Shown here: one piece after another, positions 23,370 through 34,213 of the stretch | Numbering within the stretch: the stretch's first letter is position 1 | How the letters are laid out: each line of letters opens with the position of its first letter | Assembly (NCBI RefSeq): GCF_016802725.1 | Contig: NC_052669.1 | Coordinates: 11,762,770-11,826,769 of the forward strand | Direction: 5' to 3' | Length of the DNA: 64,000 nucleotides | DNA from: Solenopsis invicta | Taxonomy: Eukaryota; Arthropoda; Insecta; Hymenoptera; Formicidae | Program-made: the position numbers and the translations under genes | Notes under the pieces: model-generated | Seen by the model: the letters and a program-made list of their open reading frames with translations, nothing else | Told to the model about the DNA's origin: nothing | Database searches by the model: none

Positions 23370-23515
23370 TCCATTCACGAGGATTTACCAGATTTAGAAA
23401 TTCCAGCATGGGCAACTTCTCCGGAGGATTTTATTGAAAAACATAGAGAAGCATTGGAGAGCTTTTATGTTTCGGAAAGATTACATCACTGGATAGACTT
23501 GACTTTCGGCTACAA
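23370..23515 (+). CDS. WDR81: WDR81 exon B, BEACH domain
   Basis: This internal exon is 146 nt long (phase 0 in, phase 2 out), after TATTTACAG and before GTACTG. It reads SIHEDLPDLEIPAWATSPED, then KHREALESFYVSERL and HHWIDLTFGY, the BEACH segment where WDR81 proteins are most conserved. The split codon is completed by the first base of exon C 37 kb downstream (AA plus A gives the lysine of FGYK). That fit is strong evidence that the exon belongs to the same gene. No stop or frameshift is present. Confidence 0.92.
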
Positions 23516-23639
23516 GTACTGTCAATATTGTCAAACAAATATTATCTTGTTCAATGAATTCTATTCATTGGCAAAAATTTTTCTTGAATTTTTTTATATA
23601 TTTTTTTCAAAATTTCTATATAAATTTTATTATTTTTTT

Positions 23640-24354
23640 TACAAAAATAAATGAACAATGACAAATTAGAGTTGAGCACGAATACGAATCCAAACAAATT
23701 CGATATCTTAAAATATCTCTTAATTGTTTAAATTAAAGTTGTAAATAAAGGATGGAATATAACAAATCTAAATTATAAAAAAAACATAGTTGACTTATAG
23801 AAAATTGACGGGTTAATGTAAAAACAATTTATTAAAGTTTTTTTAATCGTATTGCTTAAAAATCCCGCTCTTGACCGAATTTGGAGTCACGAAACGAAAA
23901 CGTGGCGATAATTGTTTATTCTGTATTTAATTTTTTTCACAGTTTTAATATTATTTTTTATATTAGCAATAATTTGGTTAACTTGTATACAATTCAAACA
24001 AGTAGATGAGTAAAGTCAAAGAATCTATTGTGTTTTCAAATGGAAGAGAATTTAATCCACTCAATCAAACAAACGAGAAATGGTTCATAAACCTTTCGAA
24101 AACCGTTATTCCGAAGTAGTTACAATGAAGTAACTAATCTTTTGCAATTGGGAAGTAATTTTTGCATGCTTTATACAAATAACAAAAAAGTAGCAATACA
24201 CGAAGTAATTAAAGACATTGAAGGCAATACCACTAAGTTTAATACGCAACATAAAACCGACATTTGTAACATTACAGTTTCACTGTACAATTGAAACAGT
24301 TTTTAGATGCTTGGACAAACAATAATAACCCTGACAAGAAACTGATCTCCATGT
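23640..24354 (+). pseudogene. Penelope-like element, 5' region and N-terminus
   Basis: The + strand reads GREFNPLNQTNEKWFINLSK near 24050-24110. In another frame it reads LLQLGSNFCMLYTNNKKVAI and HEVIKDIEG near 24130-24225, the N-terminal part of Penelope proteins. The preceding 400 bp match, in reverse complement, the block at 28456-28960. A frameshift and stops separate the pieces. The reverse transcriptase core does not follow; a piggyBac-type MITE starts at 24359. Confidence 0.7.
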
Positions 24355-24358
24355 TTAA

Positions 24359-24574
24359 CCCTGCTTTGATGTGATACACCTCATGCATTGATCTCTAGCT
24401 TTGAGCTATAGACGTTGGCAATAATTTACCGATACACTACACTGTTTTAAATGAAAACTGTACACTTATGATGCATATACTCAAGTGTTGGGATTTCCAA
24501 AGCATATTTTGCTATAGGGTATGTCATCCCACCACAGCAGGCACGTAAGTTTAAGGTACCACACCAACGCAGGG
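24359..24574. mobile_element. Second piggyBac-type MITE family, 216 bp
   Basis: The tips CCCTGCTTTGATGTG and, at the right, CACACCAACGCAGGG are inverted repeats of about 25 bp. TTAA is duplicated exactly (24355-24358 and 24575-24578). The interior has no frame. It differs from the 1-kb MITE family except for the CCCT start and the TTAA target. Confidence 0.82.
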
Positions 24575-24599
24575 TTAAATACACAACGCGTTTTTTTAA

Positions 24600-25575
24600 A
24601 ACAAAACGACAATTGTATCGAAGCGCCTAAATAGATGCTCCGTACGAGCGAATTATCGTCGGCCAGTACAGCTGTACTTGGCCGATCTCGATACATCGAC
24701 ACGCTCGCGCGGCCGTCGACACCACGTCACACACACACACCGACTTTGCCGCGTATATCCGGTCTCAATTGGCGGAGACGCTGGCCGCCGACAAGAGCTG
24801 ACGTCTTTCCGAGCGCTTCCGATCTCTTCGGATGTGGGTATATGTATAAACTGGCCGATCGCGAGAGTTAAGGCTCTCTTCTGTTCCGTTTCGCCTAAGA
24901 GACGTTACTCAGGTCTAGAAGAGGAGTCAAGTGCCTTGGCTTTTGAGGGGTACTCTTGTCAATAACCGCTCCTATCCCCCTTTTCCGTTGAGTACCGAGG
25001 GCTCAAGCGACTTGAGCTCCGGCAAGCGATCTTGTCTGTTTGACATAAAACCAGCTTCAGTTTCCTGCTCTCGGCAACGCTCCACGACCAAGAGTGCGGG
25101 AATTCCGTGCCTCAATCAAGTGCTCTTGGCGTGGACATGCCACCCGCCGGAAATTATCAATGGTATTAATCGCCACGCGCCGCACTACGAAGACCGCCGT
25201 ACGGATCCACACCTTGCATCCCTTTCCGCTGTGACCGCTCACTGGGCCTACAAGTGCTCGACTGTCGTAAACAGCGCAAGGCTATTTTTAGCCTCACGGT
25301 TGATTGCCACATAACGCGATCTCGCTGGTGCACACGTACGACGCCGCTAGGCTGTGCCCTAAGCGCAGTCTGTTTCCGTCTTCGGATTTTTTGTAAATAG
25401 TTCTGCGAAGTGTCCGTCTGTTTTCCGTCCGTTATAGCGTCTGCCGTTTATCCGCTCACTGTTATTTTCTTTTGCATTACGTTTACTACTTTCTTTATTT
25501 CACATTGCGTTTATTATTTGCGTATTCGGTAAAAGTGCACATTAGGGGAGTAGCCTTTGACGACCTTGACTTTGA
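24600..25575. other. GC-rich block, possible LTR or 5' leader
   Basis: GC-rich sequence stands out from the AT-rich intron. It holds a palindrome GGCCAGTACAGCTGTACTTGGCC split as GGCCAGTACAG / CTGTACTTGGCC near 24659-24683. It ends in TTTTGTAAATAG followed by pyrimidine-rich DNA, similar in style to the block at 16230-17140. Frames of up to 127 codons are present, but none looks protein-like. I cannot assign it. Confidence 0.3.
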
Positions 25576-25581
25576 CATATA

Positions 25582-26508
25582 CGAGGTGTGTTCAAAAAAT
25601 ACCGGGAATTTTTGTTTTTTGAAAAAAATATTTATTTATTCGTCTACATTAATGTTGTCGCCTTCAAAATAGTCACCATTAGATATTATGCACTTATGCC
25701 AGCGCTTCTTCCAATCCCCGAAACACTTCTCAAACTCGATCTTTGGGATAGCCTTTAGCTCTTTCAGCGATGCGTTTTTTCGTTTCCACTGGGACGATTG
25801 AGCCTTAGTTTCGACGTCATATCCGTAAACCCATGTTTCGTCACCTGTTATAACACGTTTCAGGAATTGTGCATCGTCGTTGACTTCATTTAATGACTCC
25901 TGAGCAACTTCCATTCGCCGCTGTTTTTGTTCAAAATTCAACAACTTTGGAACAAATTTTGCTGCCACGCGTTTGATACCCAAAACATTCGAAAAAATGT
26001 CATGGCATGAGCCAATTGATATGCCAACATCATCAGCGACTTCTCTGATTGTGATTCGGCGATTGTTCATAACCATTTCTTTCACTTTTTCGACGTTTTC
26101 ATCGGTTCTTGATGTGCTGGGGCGTCCTTGGCGTTCGTCATCTTCAACGTCTTCACGGCCATCTTGGAAACGATTATACCACTCGTAAACTCTTGTTTTA
26201 CTCATAGCAGACTCACCATAGGCCTTTGTTAACATTTCACACACTTTGTTACACTTTATGTTATTTTTTACGCAAAATTTGATACAAATTCTTTGATCCA
26301 TTTTTTTTCAGAAACGAAAATCACCGAGCTCATAAAAACACGTGTAACCTTAGCGGCTGCCACAGACAAAGTAAACAATGAATACAGCTCAACATTTCAG
26401 CATACTTTAGGGGCATGTATACCAACATAAACAAAAATAAAATTTGACTGTCGGACTCTCCAAACCCGCGAAATTTAAAAATTCCCGTTACTTTTTGAAC
26501 ACACCTCG
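25582..26508 (-). mobile_element. mariner, internally deleted, 927 bp
   Basis: The tips CGAGGTGTGTTCAAAAAATA and its inverse (TACTTTTTGAACACACCTCG) are flanked by TA on both sides (25580-25581 and 26509-26510). The element matches the longer mariner at 31804-33124 but lacks about 390 bp in the middle of the transposase gene. It lies in the giant WDR81 intron, antisense to it. Confidence 0.92.
25636..26301 (-). CDS. mariner transposase with in-frame catalytic deletion
   Basis: This 221-codon frame is uninterrupted and starts MDQRICIKFCVKNNIKC. It keeps the paired helix-turn-helix DNA-binding region (about residues 1-110), the linker (WVYGYD) and the first catalytic aspartate (TGDETW). It then jumps from SSQWKR to a C-terminal end with FGDWKKRWHKCII and YFEGD. 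The middle that holds the second and third catalytic aspartates is missing, so it cannot cut DNA. The deletion kept the frame open, so a DNA-binding, non-catalytic protein is possible. Expression is unknown. A full-length relative is at 32010-33070. Confidence 0.85.
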   Translation of the reverse strand: MDQRICIKFCVKNNIKCNKVCEMLTKAYGESAMSKTRVYEWYNRFQDGREDVEDDERQGRPSTSRTDENVEKVKEMVMNNRRITIREVADDVGISIGSCHDIFSNVLGIKRVAAKFVPKLLNFEQKQRRMEVAQESLNEVNDDAQFLKRVITGDETWVYGYDVETKAQSSQWKRKNASLKELKAIPKIEFEKCFGDWKKRWHKCIISNGDYFEGDNINVDE

Positions 26509-26781
26509 TATTATCAATGGGAAGGCACTGACAATGAGTGACATATAAAAGGTTTTAAGTAATGCTCATTTTTTATTAAAAAAATATCATTACAGAAAGA
26601 AAAAAACAGTTTTTCTTACTTATTTCAGAAAATATTTATTTTACGAAAAAATATGTCAAACAAAAAAATCAAGCTAGTAATAAGCTTTATAAAAAAGGTC
26701 ATATACATATTTTACCTAATTTTAATACTTTAGTCGTTATTGTAGAAAAACTGTTTTGAGTCGAAAACCTATACAGAGAAC

Positions 26782-27022
26782 GCGTGGGCGGGGGAGGGGC
26801 TCCCTTGCATTCCCTCCCCGTATTTTTCCTAGCCCAATCTATCCCTATTTTAGTTATAATTTGGCCAAGGATATTTAGTTGACGTTGCGATATTAGATTT
26901 GAAATTATAGCTCACCTCCTTCCGCACCTACCCCGTCATTAGTGAACCGACTGAGACGGCTGAATTAGGTTAGAAAAAATACGGAGAGCGGGGGAGGGAT
27001 GGAGCCCCTCCCCCGCCCAAGC
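26782..27022. mobile_element. Small TIR element with G-rich tips
   Basis: GCGTGGGCGGGGGAGGGGCT on the left pairs with AGCCCCTCCCCCGCCCAAGC on the right, and the pairing continues inward to ATACGG..CCGTAT. The 240-bp unit has no frame. No clear target duplication is seen. Confidence 0.6.
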
Positions 27023-27081
27023 ATCTATTTTTCACGCTAAACTACTAAAAATAAAAAAAATTATTTTAAAACACTTTTTCA

Positions 27082-28455
27082 GCCTCAATTTTCTAGACAC
27101 TTTAATCAAAATCGAAAACAACAACTTATATACAGATTGGTTTCATGAAGACACCTTCTCAGGAAAATACTTATTGTTCTATTCACACCATCTGATACTC
27201 CAAAAAATAGGAACCATTTACAGTATGGTAGATTGGGCAATTTTACTATCACATCCCCAATACCACAAGAAAAATTTTGAATTTTGTATTAACACTCTAA
27301 TTGTTAACTGCTATCTTTTAGAGTTAATTTTTAACATAATCAACACGAGAATCAAAAAGTTGATTAACACAAAATTAAATATCAGAGCTCACGATCCAAT
27401 TGACGAGACTGACACATCCGTGGAAAAAAGTTTTTGGTCTTCCGTATATTAAAAATGTGACGGAGAAAATATCTGCGTCCCTAAACAAAAACGAAGTTTT
27501 GCTAGGTTTTAGATGCTTAAATAAGCTGGACAAATTTGTTAAGGTGCACAAAGATAAGAACATAAAAACAGCATGTAACAACATTGTTTATAAATTAAAT
27601 TGTAATGACTGTGACGCTTCGTACGTAAGACAAACAAAAAGGAAATTAAAAACAAAAAAACAAAAACAAAAAACACATTAATAACATAAAACTCGAAACA
27701 TCTAAGTTATCCGTGATTAGCGAACACAGATTATTACAAAAACACTCCTTTGACTCGGAAAATGTCAAGATCCTAGATTTTGAACAATTATTTTAAGAAA
27801 TTGATATCTGAAATGATACATATCAACGAACAAAAAAATGGACTAAATCAAAAAACGGATACAGAACTGCTAAACAACTGTTACAGCATGATCTTTAACA
27901 GATCTGTCGACGGTTAGAAAGCTTAAAATTGAGAATATTATTGTAAACAGTAGAATACTTGGCAGACATAAGTCATGCTCGCTTTGAGTCAGTCTCTTGT
28001 CACGCCGATCAGTAAAGATCGTTATATTCTGTAAATTAAGTGACCATGTAACGGCTCTAACGACAAACTAAGTTTTGACATAAATTTTTTTCTTTTTGAT
28101 AAGTTATAATAACGTGCCTAATGTTTTTTATTGTATTTACTTTTTTTATTTTATTATTATTATTTTTTTAAGTTTTGATGATCAAATAATGTGTTTGAGT
28201 CGTTGTAGCGAGAAGTAAATGGTCGAATCTCTTGACACGATTTGTTTTGTGTATGGGAAACGACGAAACAAAGAAGTTGTTAGACCATGGACCATATACC
28301 GGATCTCCATCGAATTATACCGTCACTTGCGTTCAGAACACTGCCATCGGGAAGGATTTGCGATAAAAACACTGTGATAATTATGTAAAAGCACACACCG
28401 AAGAAGACTCCGTAGAGTCGAAACGTTTGTGTTCAAGGATATAATAAATTATGAT
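27082..28455 (+). pseudogene. Penelope-like element, 3' half
   Basis: The + strand carries the late reverse transcriptase region (NLYTDWFHEDTFSGKYLLFY, then LLSHPQYHKKNFEF). After one frameshift near 27430 it carries a linker (LNKLDKFVKVHKDK) and a GIY-YIG endonuclease (NIVYKLNCNDCDASYVRQT). The glycine of YVGQT is replaced by arginine. C-terminal pieces follow (LSVISEHRLLQKHSFD-like, then KILDFEQL). The RT catalytic core is missing. The 3' end includes GAAGACTCCGTAGAGTCGAA and AATAAA near 28440. Confidence 0.82.
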
Positions 28456-28960
28456 TTTTTTTTATACGAACCTAAATTTTTACTCGTTCTTTGGCCTTAC
28501 TCATCTACTTGTTTATATATTAGATTTTTCTTACATTTTTAATTTGGAATATTATTGCAACATTTTATAAATATTGTATATTGTCTTGAGTACAGTTTAC
28601 AATCTAGCTTATACAGTACAGATTTGTAAAAAATCGTAAAATATATAAAAAAACCAAAGAACAAAATTAAAAATTTAACAAAAAATACGGAGTCAACAAC
28701 CGCCACGTCCTCGTTTCATGTCTCTGGGTTTGGCAGAAAGTGAGATTTGACAAGCAATACGATTGAACGTTTCTTTAAATAAACTCTTTTTATAGTAAAC
28801 CATCAATTTTCCTTAAGTCAACTATGTATTTTTCTTACTTTAGATTTGTTATATTGGATTTAATATTTCCAATTTTAATAAACAATTGAAAAAAAATCAG
28901 AATATCAGATTTGTTTGGATTTGTATCCATGTTTTCGACGTCGCTGAACTTAAAAACATA
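28456..28960 (-). repeat. Inverted copy of the Penelope 5' region
   Basis: In reverse complement this segment matches 23645-24020 (for example ACATAGTTGACTTA, CAATCGTATTGCTT and CAAGTAGATGAGTAA). It abuts the 3' end of the plus-strand Penelope copy tail to tail. Penelope elements are known for inverted or tandem partial copies, which may explain the junction. Confidence 0.65.
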
Positions 28961-29399
28961 AATATGTAAAACTTGTTCGGTTAGTAAAACATTTTTTATA
29001 GCATTTTTGCAACATTTTTTATAATCTGATATCATAAATCTGATATTAGTTTTAGTGATTTCAAAAATCCCATATTACCACTTTTTACGAAACTTTAACT
29101 AAATTTTTGGTTTTTTTATCTGCCATATTGGATCCGCCATTTTGAATTTTGAAATACAGAACTTTCAAGAATACATATTTTTATTTTTATTTTATGAGCT
29201 AATTCATTTATTTTTATTTCTTTTTATTAATTCTGCATCTAAATCTTCTTTAATCTCTCTTACTTCACTAACTTCTTTTTCCCACTCATTCCTATTATAA
29301 TACCTCTCTCTTTTCTTGCCGTATTCGTCTTTTCAATCATATTGTTCTTTCTCCTACCAACATTCTTTAACTATATCCTCTGCCCTTCCTTCTTTGATT

Positions 29400-30620
29400 C
29401 TATTCTTGTATCTCCTAGCTTTTATTCCTTATCTTACTCTTAATTTATCCATCACTAATTCCCTTGTTATAATATATTTCTGTGTGCAGAATTCTAAGCC
29501 GAAAGTCCATCTCACATAATCCATTATTACCTCTTCTAAATTTTTTTTTTCTTTCCATCGCCATAATTCTACTCCATATGCCATTACGCTTTGAACTAAG
29601 TACTTGAATAATATCTATCTTTTTTTAAAATTATTTTTACATATTCTCTTACCTAATCCCTATACTTTTTTTGCAACTATATTTCTTTTTCCGCATAATT
29701 CTTTAACATGTTCCTTACTATTTCCATTATCATTCTAATTACCTATTTCTAATTACCTTTGCACATATCTTGTCTGCTGTGCACAGCATGGATATTCCTC
29801 TGTAGTTGCCTACTTTTTTCTTATCTTCTCTTTTGTACAGAGGCACCACGATGTCCTTCTTTCAATCTTTCGGTATTGTACCTGTCTTTCATATTTGTTT
29901 TATCAGGTTTTCCATCCTTTTTCATAGATTCTTTCCTGCGTATTTTCATACCTTCATTGGTATTCCGTCAATTCTTGCAGCCTTCTTCTTTTTCATTTTA
30001 TTCAGTGCCTTCTTTACCTCCGCTTCTTGTATTTCTTTTTCTCTCTGTTCTTCCTTAATCAAATCTGCACCGGCGGCTGTTCCAGACAGGCTTACGCCCA
30101 AGTCTTTTTTCTTTCTCTTCATCCTCTATCCTCTCTTCTTTCTCCAAACTTTCCAACAAGTTCTTGAAATACTTCCTCTATATCTTTTTCCTTATCTTAT
30201 TTACAATTCTTGCTCTTTTATCTTTTTTTGTTTATATATTTCCATACCTCTACCTCACTCTTTATTCCTCTCAATTCTTCTTTTTCTTCCTTTTTTTCTT
30301 TTTGTTTTTTTTCAACAGTTTCTTAAAATTTTATTCTTTTTGATATAATCCTCTCTTCCTATTTTTTTTCTGCCATTTCTTGTATATCCTTTGTATCTTT
30401 CTCTTTTTTTGTGCAGTTTCTGTCCCACCAATCCCTGTCTTCTAGCTTCACTTTTATCTTCTTTCCTATTTTCTTCCTTATCATGGCTTTGTGTACTATT
30501 TTCTTTATCTTTTCCCATTTTTCCTTGATTGTATCATCCTTCATTTCTTCCATTTTTTCCGTTTCACACAGTTTCTCCGTTATTTCTCCATATACCTCTC
30601 TTCTTCGTCTCATACTATTA
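29400..30620 (-). pseudogene. LINE ORF2 linker and broken reverse transcriptase
   Basis: Reading leftward, KLEDRDWWDRNCTKKEKDTK (about 30430-30500) is the linker after the endonuclease. Near 29780-29880 the strand reads IVVPLYKREDKKKVGNYRGI and SMLCTADKICAKVI, the start of the RT domain, with a TGA in place of a tryptophan. The catalytic core is deleted. A thumb-like block (YLVQSVMAYGVELW) appears near 29570-29620. Confidence 0.75.
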
Positions 30621-30689
30621 TTTTTTTTTCTTCTTCTTCCTCCTTTTTTTCTCGATCTCTTCCTTCTTCCTTGATGATTTCCATCTCCA

Positions 30690-31250
30690 GCGGCAAGTGA
30701 TCTGAATCCACCCTGTCCCCTATTATAAACTTACAAATCATACTGCGTACATTTTCATTTACAATAATATAATCAATAATCGAACATTATCTTGCACTTA
30801 CATAAGTAAATTCTCCTTCCTAATCTCCTTCTATTGCCTCGTTCAAAATATACTATCCTTTTTCCACTATCTATTCTATCAAATTTCTTATCACCATTTC
30901 CTATCACCTTGTCCTTGCTGTACCTCACTATTTCTCCTTCTCTTATATCTCTCCCACCTAATTTTCCTATTCTTATATTGAAATCTTCTATTGTCAATTT
31001 TCTTCCTCTTTCTCTCCTATAAATTTTTCCAGTTTCTCTCTTAGATCCTTTCCTTTTTGTACACCGTACATTGATACAATTCTCACTCTCTCCCTCTCTT
31101 TTCTTACTTTTTTCATTACCATCTCCTCTTTAATATTTTTAATTTACTTTCCTGTCCTATTTCTTCTTTCTTTACACCTATTATAAAACCTCCTCTTATC
31201 CTCCTTTTCTTCCTCTCTTTTTTTGCGAAACTGCACACCCATTTGTGTGT
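30690..31250 (-). pseudogene. LINE endonuclease remnant
   Basis: The 74-codon piece at 30773-30997 reads EDFNIRIGKLGGRDI followed by RYSKDKVIGNGDKKF. This corresponds to the GDFN motif region of a LINE apurinic-type endonuclease, with glycine replaced by glutamate. Sequence just below reads as a decayed DSDHLPLEM-type end (about 30700). The frame is broken. Confidence 0.7.
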
Positions 31251-31644
31251 TCCTAGCAATTTTTCTTTGATTTTTTTTCATCCTACTTTTTCTACCTATG
31301 TTTCACACATACTTATAACATCATATCTTTTTACATATCTCCAAAATTCCCTATCCTTGCTATTTATTTTTGCTACATTCTAAAATATGTACCTATTTTT
31401 ACTTTATATTATTTCTTCTTTCTTTCCTCCTACTTCTTCTCTACTTCCCTCATCTACTTTCCGGTTTACTTAGAATCCTGATTTTTCTCTTTTTTGTTAC
31501 TCTCATCTAAATTTTACTCTTCCCTTTTCTTTTCTAGCTTCTTTTCTTCTTTTTTCTTCCTTTCTTTCTAATTCTAGCTATTTCTGTCCACATTTTCCAT
31601 ACCCTTTTTATTTTAACCCTACCTGTTCCTGCCTTTACTTCTAC

Positions 31645-31738
31645 ACCTTTTTTTTGCTCTTTTATCCATCTGTGCATCCTTTCCTGCCTTTACTTCTACA
31701 CCTTTTTTTTTGCTCTTTTATCCATCTGTGCATCTTTT
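31645..31738. repeat. Direct duplication, about 50 bp twice
   Basis: A unit running from CCTGCCTTTACTTCTACACC to TTTATCCATCTGTGCATC occurs twice in a row with one or two differences, inside the LINE. Confidence 0.8.
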
Positions 31739-31771
31739 CCTGCACTTTCCATTCTTCCCAACTTAGATCGT

Positions 31772-31803
<32 letters not shown>

Positions 31804-33124
31804 CGAGGTGTGTTCAAAAAGTATCGCGAATTTTGAATTTTCGCGGGTTACGTATATTCGAATTTCGATCTTTTTGTGGCGTTATGTTGGTACTCATGTC
31901 TCTCACTTATGCCGACAAGCTCGGCCATTTTGAATGTTCACTTAATTGTTGACAGCTGCTTTGCTTGCACGTGTTTTGGATCGTCTTCGATTTTTACCTA
32001 TTCAAAAAAATGGATCAAAGAACCTGTATCAAATTTTGTGTGAAAAACGAAATTAAGTGCGCGGATGCATTCCGAATGTTGACTGTGGCATACGGAGAAG
32101 CTACCTTGGACCGAAGCAACGTTTATCGGTGGTACAAAATGTTCTCAGAAGGCCGAGAAGATGTGAACGACGAAGAGCGTGCCGGACGCCCGAGCACTTC
32201 AACAACAGACGAAAAAATTAATGAAGTGGAGAAAATGGTATTGGCCAATCGTCGAATCACCGTTAGAGAAGTTGCTGAGGACCTAAACATATCGATTGGC
32301 TCGTGCCATTCGATTTTTATCAATGATTTGGGCATGAGACGGGTCGCCGCGAAATTCGTACCAAAATTGCTCAATTGCGACCAAAAACAGCATCGCATGA
32401 ACATTGCTAATGAGATGTTGGACTCTGTCCGCGACGACCCAAATTTGCTCCAGAGGGTCATAACTGGTGACGAATCGTGGGTTTATGGTTATGACGTGGA
32501 AACCAAAGCTCAATCATCTCAATGGAAGCTGCCGCACGAACCAAGACCGAAAAAAGCGCGCCAAGTTCGGTCGAATGTGAAAGTTTTGCTGACAGTTTTC
32601 TTCGATTGCAGGGGCGTGGTGCATCATGAGTTCTTGCCACAGGGTAGAACGGTCAATAAGGAATATTACCTGCAAGTTATGCGCAATTTGCGCGAAGCAA
32701 TCCGCCAGAAACGCCCGGATTTGTGGAAGAACAAAAATTGGCTTTTGCACCACGATAACGCCCCTGCTCACACATCGTTGCTTGTGCGCGACTTTTTGGC
32801 CAAAAACAACATACTAATGATGCCGCAGCCACCGTATTCCCCAGATCTGGCCCCCTGTGACTTTTTCTTGTTCCCTAAACTGAAGAGGCCCATGAAAGGA
32901 CAACGTTACGCTACGCTTGACGAGATAAAGACGGCATCGAAGGAGGAGCTGAACAAGATAAAAAAAATGATTTTTTGAAGTGCTTCGAAGATTGGAAAAA
33001 CCGTTGGCACAAGTGTATAATATCTCATGGGGATTACTTTGAAGGGGACAAAATAGATATTCATGAATAAATAAATAATTTTTGAAAAAACACAAAATTC
33101 GCGATACTTTTTGAACACACCTCG
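31804..33124 (+). mobile_element. mariner, nearly intact, 1.3 kb
   Basis: Terminal inverted repeats of 31 bp (starting CGAGGTGTGTTCAAAAAGTA) are identical at both ends and flanked by TA. The element sits in a short TA microsatellite inside the LINE at 29170-33720. It carries one transposase gene with a single frameshift. It shares its tips with the deleted copy at 25582-26508. Preserved tips suggest recent insertion. Confidence 0.95.
32010..33070 (+). pseudogene. mariner transposase, one frameshift
   Basis: A mariner transposase cuts and pastes the element at TA sites. The start at 32010 (MDQRTCIKFCVKNEIKC) matches the family; an upstream in-frame ATG at 31965 is less likely. Helix-turn-helix regions come first, then TGDESWVYGYD with the first catalytic aspartate. 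HHDNAPAHTSLL carries the second and YSPDLAPCDFFLFP the third. Exactly 34 residues separate the last two, the DD34D signature. The frame ends early at 32978 because an A run near 32960 has one base fewer than needed. The expected C-terminus (CFEDWKNRWHKCII) follows in the next frame to the TAA at 33068. All catalytic residues are intact. Confidence 0.93.
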
Positions 33125-33236
33125 TATATATGTGTTTACCCTTTCAATTTATATTTATTTCTTACAATTTCTTGTGTTTACTATTACTTAATTTTACCAC
33201 AATTACCCTATCGCTTAGTCTGCATTCTTTTATCTT

Positions 33237-33563
33237 TCATTCTACTCCTATTTTATCTTTAATTAATTCTCTTATCCAAGTGCATCCTTTATTTTTATCT
33301 CCTTCCATTTCCTTTGTTGCCTCTATCCCTCTTATCACTATATTACATCGCCTCTTTTCCCTGTCTTTTTTGGACATCCATCTCTTTATTTTATCTACCT
33401 CCCTAACACTTAACCTTGAACTAGCCTTATTATACGCTGATATTCTATTCGCTTTGCTATATACGCTTCTATTACCTCTTAATTCACTCGACCCTGCCTC
33501 TTCCTCTTTCCTGTCGTCCCTCTCTAAAACTTTTAATCTTTCTTCCAACTTCTCTCCTTCCAC
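33237..33563 (-). pseudogene. LINE ORF1 fragment with coiled coil
   Basis: This 108-codon open piece is charged and coiled-coil-like (KLEERLKVLERDDRKEEE). It leads into KKDREKRRCNIVIRGIE and WIRELIKDKIGVE, wording typical of L1-type ORF1 proteins (coiled coil followed by an RNA-binding fold). Such proteins bind LINE RNA as trimers. The rest of ORF1 is disrupted. Confidence 0.65.
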
Positions 33564-33727
33564 ATCTTTTTTTTACCTTGAATTTCTCCACGTAATCCCT
33601 TATCGCCTTTCTTTTTTCCTTCATTGCTCTTAATTCCTTACCTATCTGTTCCATAATTTCCTTCCTTTCTTTTTCACATTTGTTATGTTCATCCTATTAA
33701 AATTTTATCTTATATAAGGGCCAGGTT

Positions 33728-33888
33728 TGTCAATCACTTACATTTTACAGTGGATTCTTTATAGCTCAATCCTTTATTATAAAGTGTATAGCAAAAGAGA
33801 GAGAGAACAAAGTACATATACATATAAAAGGTGTAGAACAGCTACAATAGCGCCACTCTGAGATGTTCTAAAATTGATAACTTTAACA
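33728..33888 (-). repeat. Copia-like 3' LTR
   Basis: On the - strand it runs from TGTTAAAGTTATC to GTGATTGACA, directly after the purine tract, with an AATAAA near its end. The 161-bp length and TGT..ACA ends suit a small Copia LTR. The partner LTR is not present. Confidence 0.6.
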
Positions 33889-34213
33889 CTCCTCTTCAAT
33901 TTAAAAATTGTAACAGATCTTTCTTTTAAGAGTTAAAAAAAACATAACATAGATATTCTAATATAAAGTTATGCATAAAAGTAAAAATTAATAATCTTTT
34001 TTACTGAAAGTAATAATAAATTTTAATATTCTACGTGTTTAATATTACATTATTTGCAGATTAGTTGTACATCTTACGAATTTATCTTAAGTTAACGGTT
34101 TTATAAATCCATCTGCAATATTAATTTTTGTTGGTACATATTCTAGGTTAATTAATGTTTGATCAACTAAGTTTTAAATATAATGTGCATCAATGTCAAT
34201 GTGTTTAGTTCTC

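Larger units (their letters stand above)
29170..33720 (-). mobile_element. LINE with L1-like ORF1, interrupted by a mariner
   Basis: A non-LTR retrotransposon with an A-rich sense strand reads leftward, so the + strand is T/C-rich. ORF1 pieces lie at 33237-33700, endonuclease at about 30690-31250, and pieces around RT at 29400-30620. The mariner at 31804-33124 splits it. Much of the RT core is missing between about 29700 and 29760. The style resembles a LINE family common in ant genomes; the clade name is not certain. Confidence 0.75.

Noticed and set aside
24931..25314. 127-codon frame in the second GC-rich block
   Set aside because: No recognisable domain, and overlapping frames of similar length in other phases argue for chance.
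29759..30348. Two long frames on the + strand (99 and 180 codons)
   Set aside because: They are antisense shadows of the A-rich LINE on the - strand, where real RT motifs (VPLYKRED, NYRGIS) are found.
31965..32009. Upstream start for the mariner transposase
   Set aside because: The family starts at MDQR (32010); the 15 extra residues overlap the untranslated region and have no counterpart in the deleted copy.
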